DNA from: Arcobacter sp.
Lineage (GTDB): Bacteria; Campylobacterota; Campylobacteria; Campylobacterales; Arcobacteraceae
Direction: 5' to 3'
Length of the DNA: 64,000 nt
Assembly (NCBI GenBank): GCA_002869535.1
Contig: PKUK01000001.1
Span: 310,001 to 374,000 of the forward strand
Part shown: one piece after another, positions 63,771 to 64,000 of the stretch
Position numbering within the stretch: the first letter of the stretch is position 1
Layout: every line of letters begins with the position of its first letter
Program-made: the position numbers and the translations under genes
The notes under the pieces: generated by a model
Databases searched by the model: none
What the model was told of the DNA's origin: nothing
The model's input: only the letters and a program-made list of their open reading frames with translations

Positions 63771-64000
63771 ATGTATACAGTAATTGTAATTGATGATTCA
63801 TTATCGATGAGAAAAATTTTAAGAGATATAATTAATTCTATCGATGAATTTGAAGTTATTGATGAAGCTGTAGATGCTTTTGATGCCAGAGAGAAAATAA
63901 AAAAATATGAGCCAGATTTAGTAACTATTGATATTAATATGCCAAAAATGGATGGTGTAACATTCTTAAGGAACCTTATGAGGTTACACCCAATGCCTGC
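63771..64000 (+). CDS. cheB: Chemotaxis methylesterase CheB, 3' end outside window
   Basis: The first 76 residues form a receiver domain: VIVIDDSLSMRKILRDIINS, then the phosphorylation site Asp54 in TIDINMPKMDGVTFLRNLM. The sequence LRNLMRLHPMP continues as in CheB, whose methylesterase domain would follow outside the window. Order after cheR and cheD supports this over a second CheY, although a stand-alone receiver cannot be excluded from the fragment. AAAGG precedes the ATG. Confidence 0.85.
   Translation, partial: MYTVIVIDDSLSMRKILRDIINSIDEFEVIDEAVDAFDAREKIKKYEPDLVTIDINMPKMDGVTFLRNLMRLHPMP

Overview
The window is AT-rich, almost fully coding DNA. It has frequent TTG and GTG starts, short intergenic gaps, a sox cluster with soxC, soxD, soxX, soxY, soxZ, soxA and soxB close together, and ε-type chemotaxis and flagellar genes. 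Together these point to Campylobacterota, most likely an Arcobacter-group (Arcobacteraceae) chromosome. I saw no rRNA, tRNA, CRISPR array or intact insertion sequence.

Layout. 1-10611: late cobalamin (B12) synthesis. The order is the end of a FecCD/BtuC-type permease, cbiA, cbiB and a cobD/cobC-like decarboxylase (both on the minus strand), bluB, an APH-fold kinase, cobT (interrupted), marC, cobU, an AT-rich unknown membrane gene, cbiP and cobS. 10667-16437: a SLAC1/TehA-type transporter, an aldo/keto reductase, a chemoreceptor interrupted by a stop, and small unknown genes. 16515-19084: SelO, then a small accessory patch with an integrase-like relic, a 48-residue ORF and a GNAT acetyltransferase. 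19148-25982: ybgC, a secreted PLD-type nuclease, an M48 protease, rmuC, a Cu/Zn-type permease, an MtlR-like protein and moeA. 26276-36518: thiosulfate oxidation. soxC, soxD, soxX, soxY, soxZ and soxA are followed by a lipoprotein, a rhodanese and soxB (interrupted), then a cytochrome-thioredoxin fusion, a MOSC protein, a DsrE-like protein and a hydrolase. A Crp/Fnr-type palindrome lies upstream. 36524-42978: a degenerate double HD-GYP protein, a TtcA-family protein, a thioredoxin, a minimal flagellar axial-like protein, a GGDEF protein, pssA, ppx/gppA and an interrupted flagellin-like gene. 43125-59720: housekeeping genes ilvB, ilvH, lpxD, ftsK, hpf, der, sulP, hemD, a probable 6S RNA, purD, an RDD protein, lptD, a phosphoribosyltransferase and pnp. 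59792-64000: a chemotaxis operon with a cheY-like gene, cheA, cheR, cheD and the start of cheB.

The genes form two main metabolic blocks. One assembles B12: side-chain amidation, the aminopropanol arm, dimethylbenzimidazole, nucleotide-loop activation and final joining. The other is a periplasmic Sox system that oxidises thiosulfate. Its SoxC needs molybdenum cofactor, and moeA lies divergently beside it with a MOSC gene downstream.

The most striking observation is that four otherwise full-length genes (cobT, a chemoreceptor, soxB and a flagellin-like gene) each carry one in-frame stop with the reading frame intact on both sides. ftsK has also lost a usable start codon. All five can be explained by single G-to-T changes on the coding strand. 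Two unusual residues, in the CheY-like protein and in FtsK, fit the same G:C-to-T:A class. This suggests either an 8-oxoguanine-type mutator lineage or an oxidation or base-calling artefact in the sequence. TGA recoding is excluded because TGA ends many other genes here.
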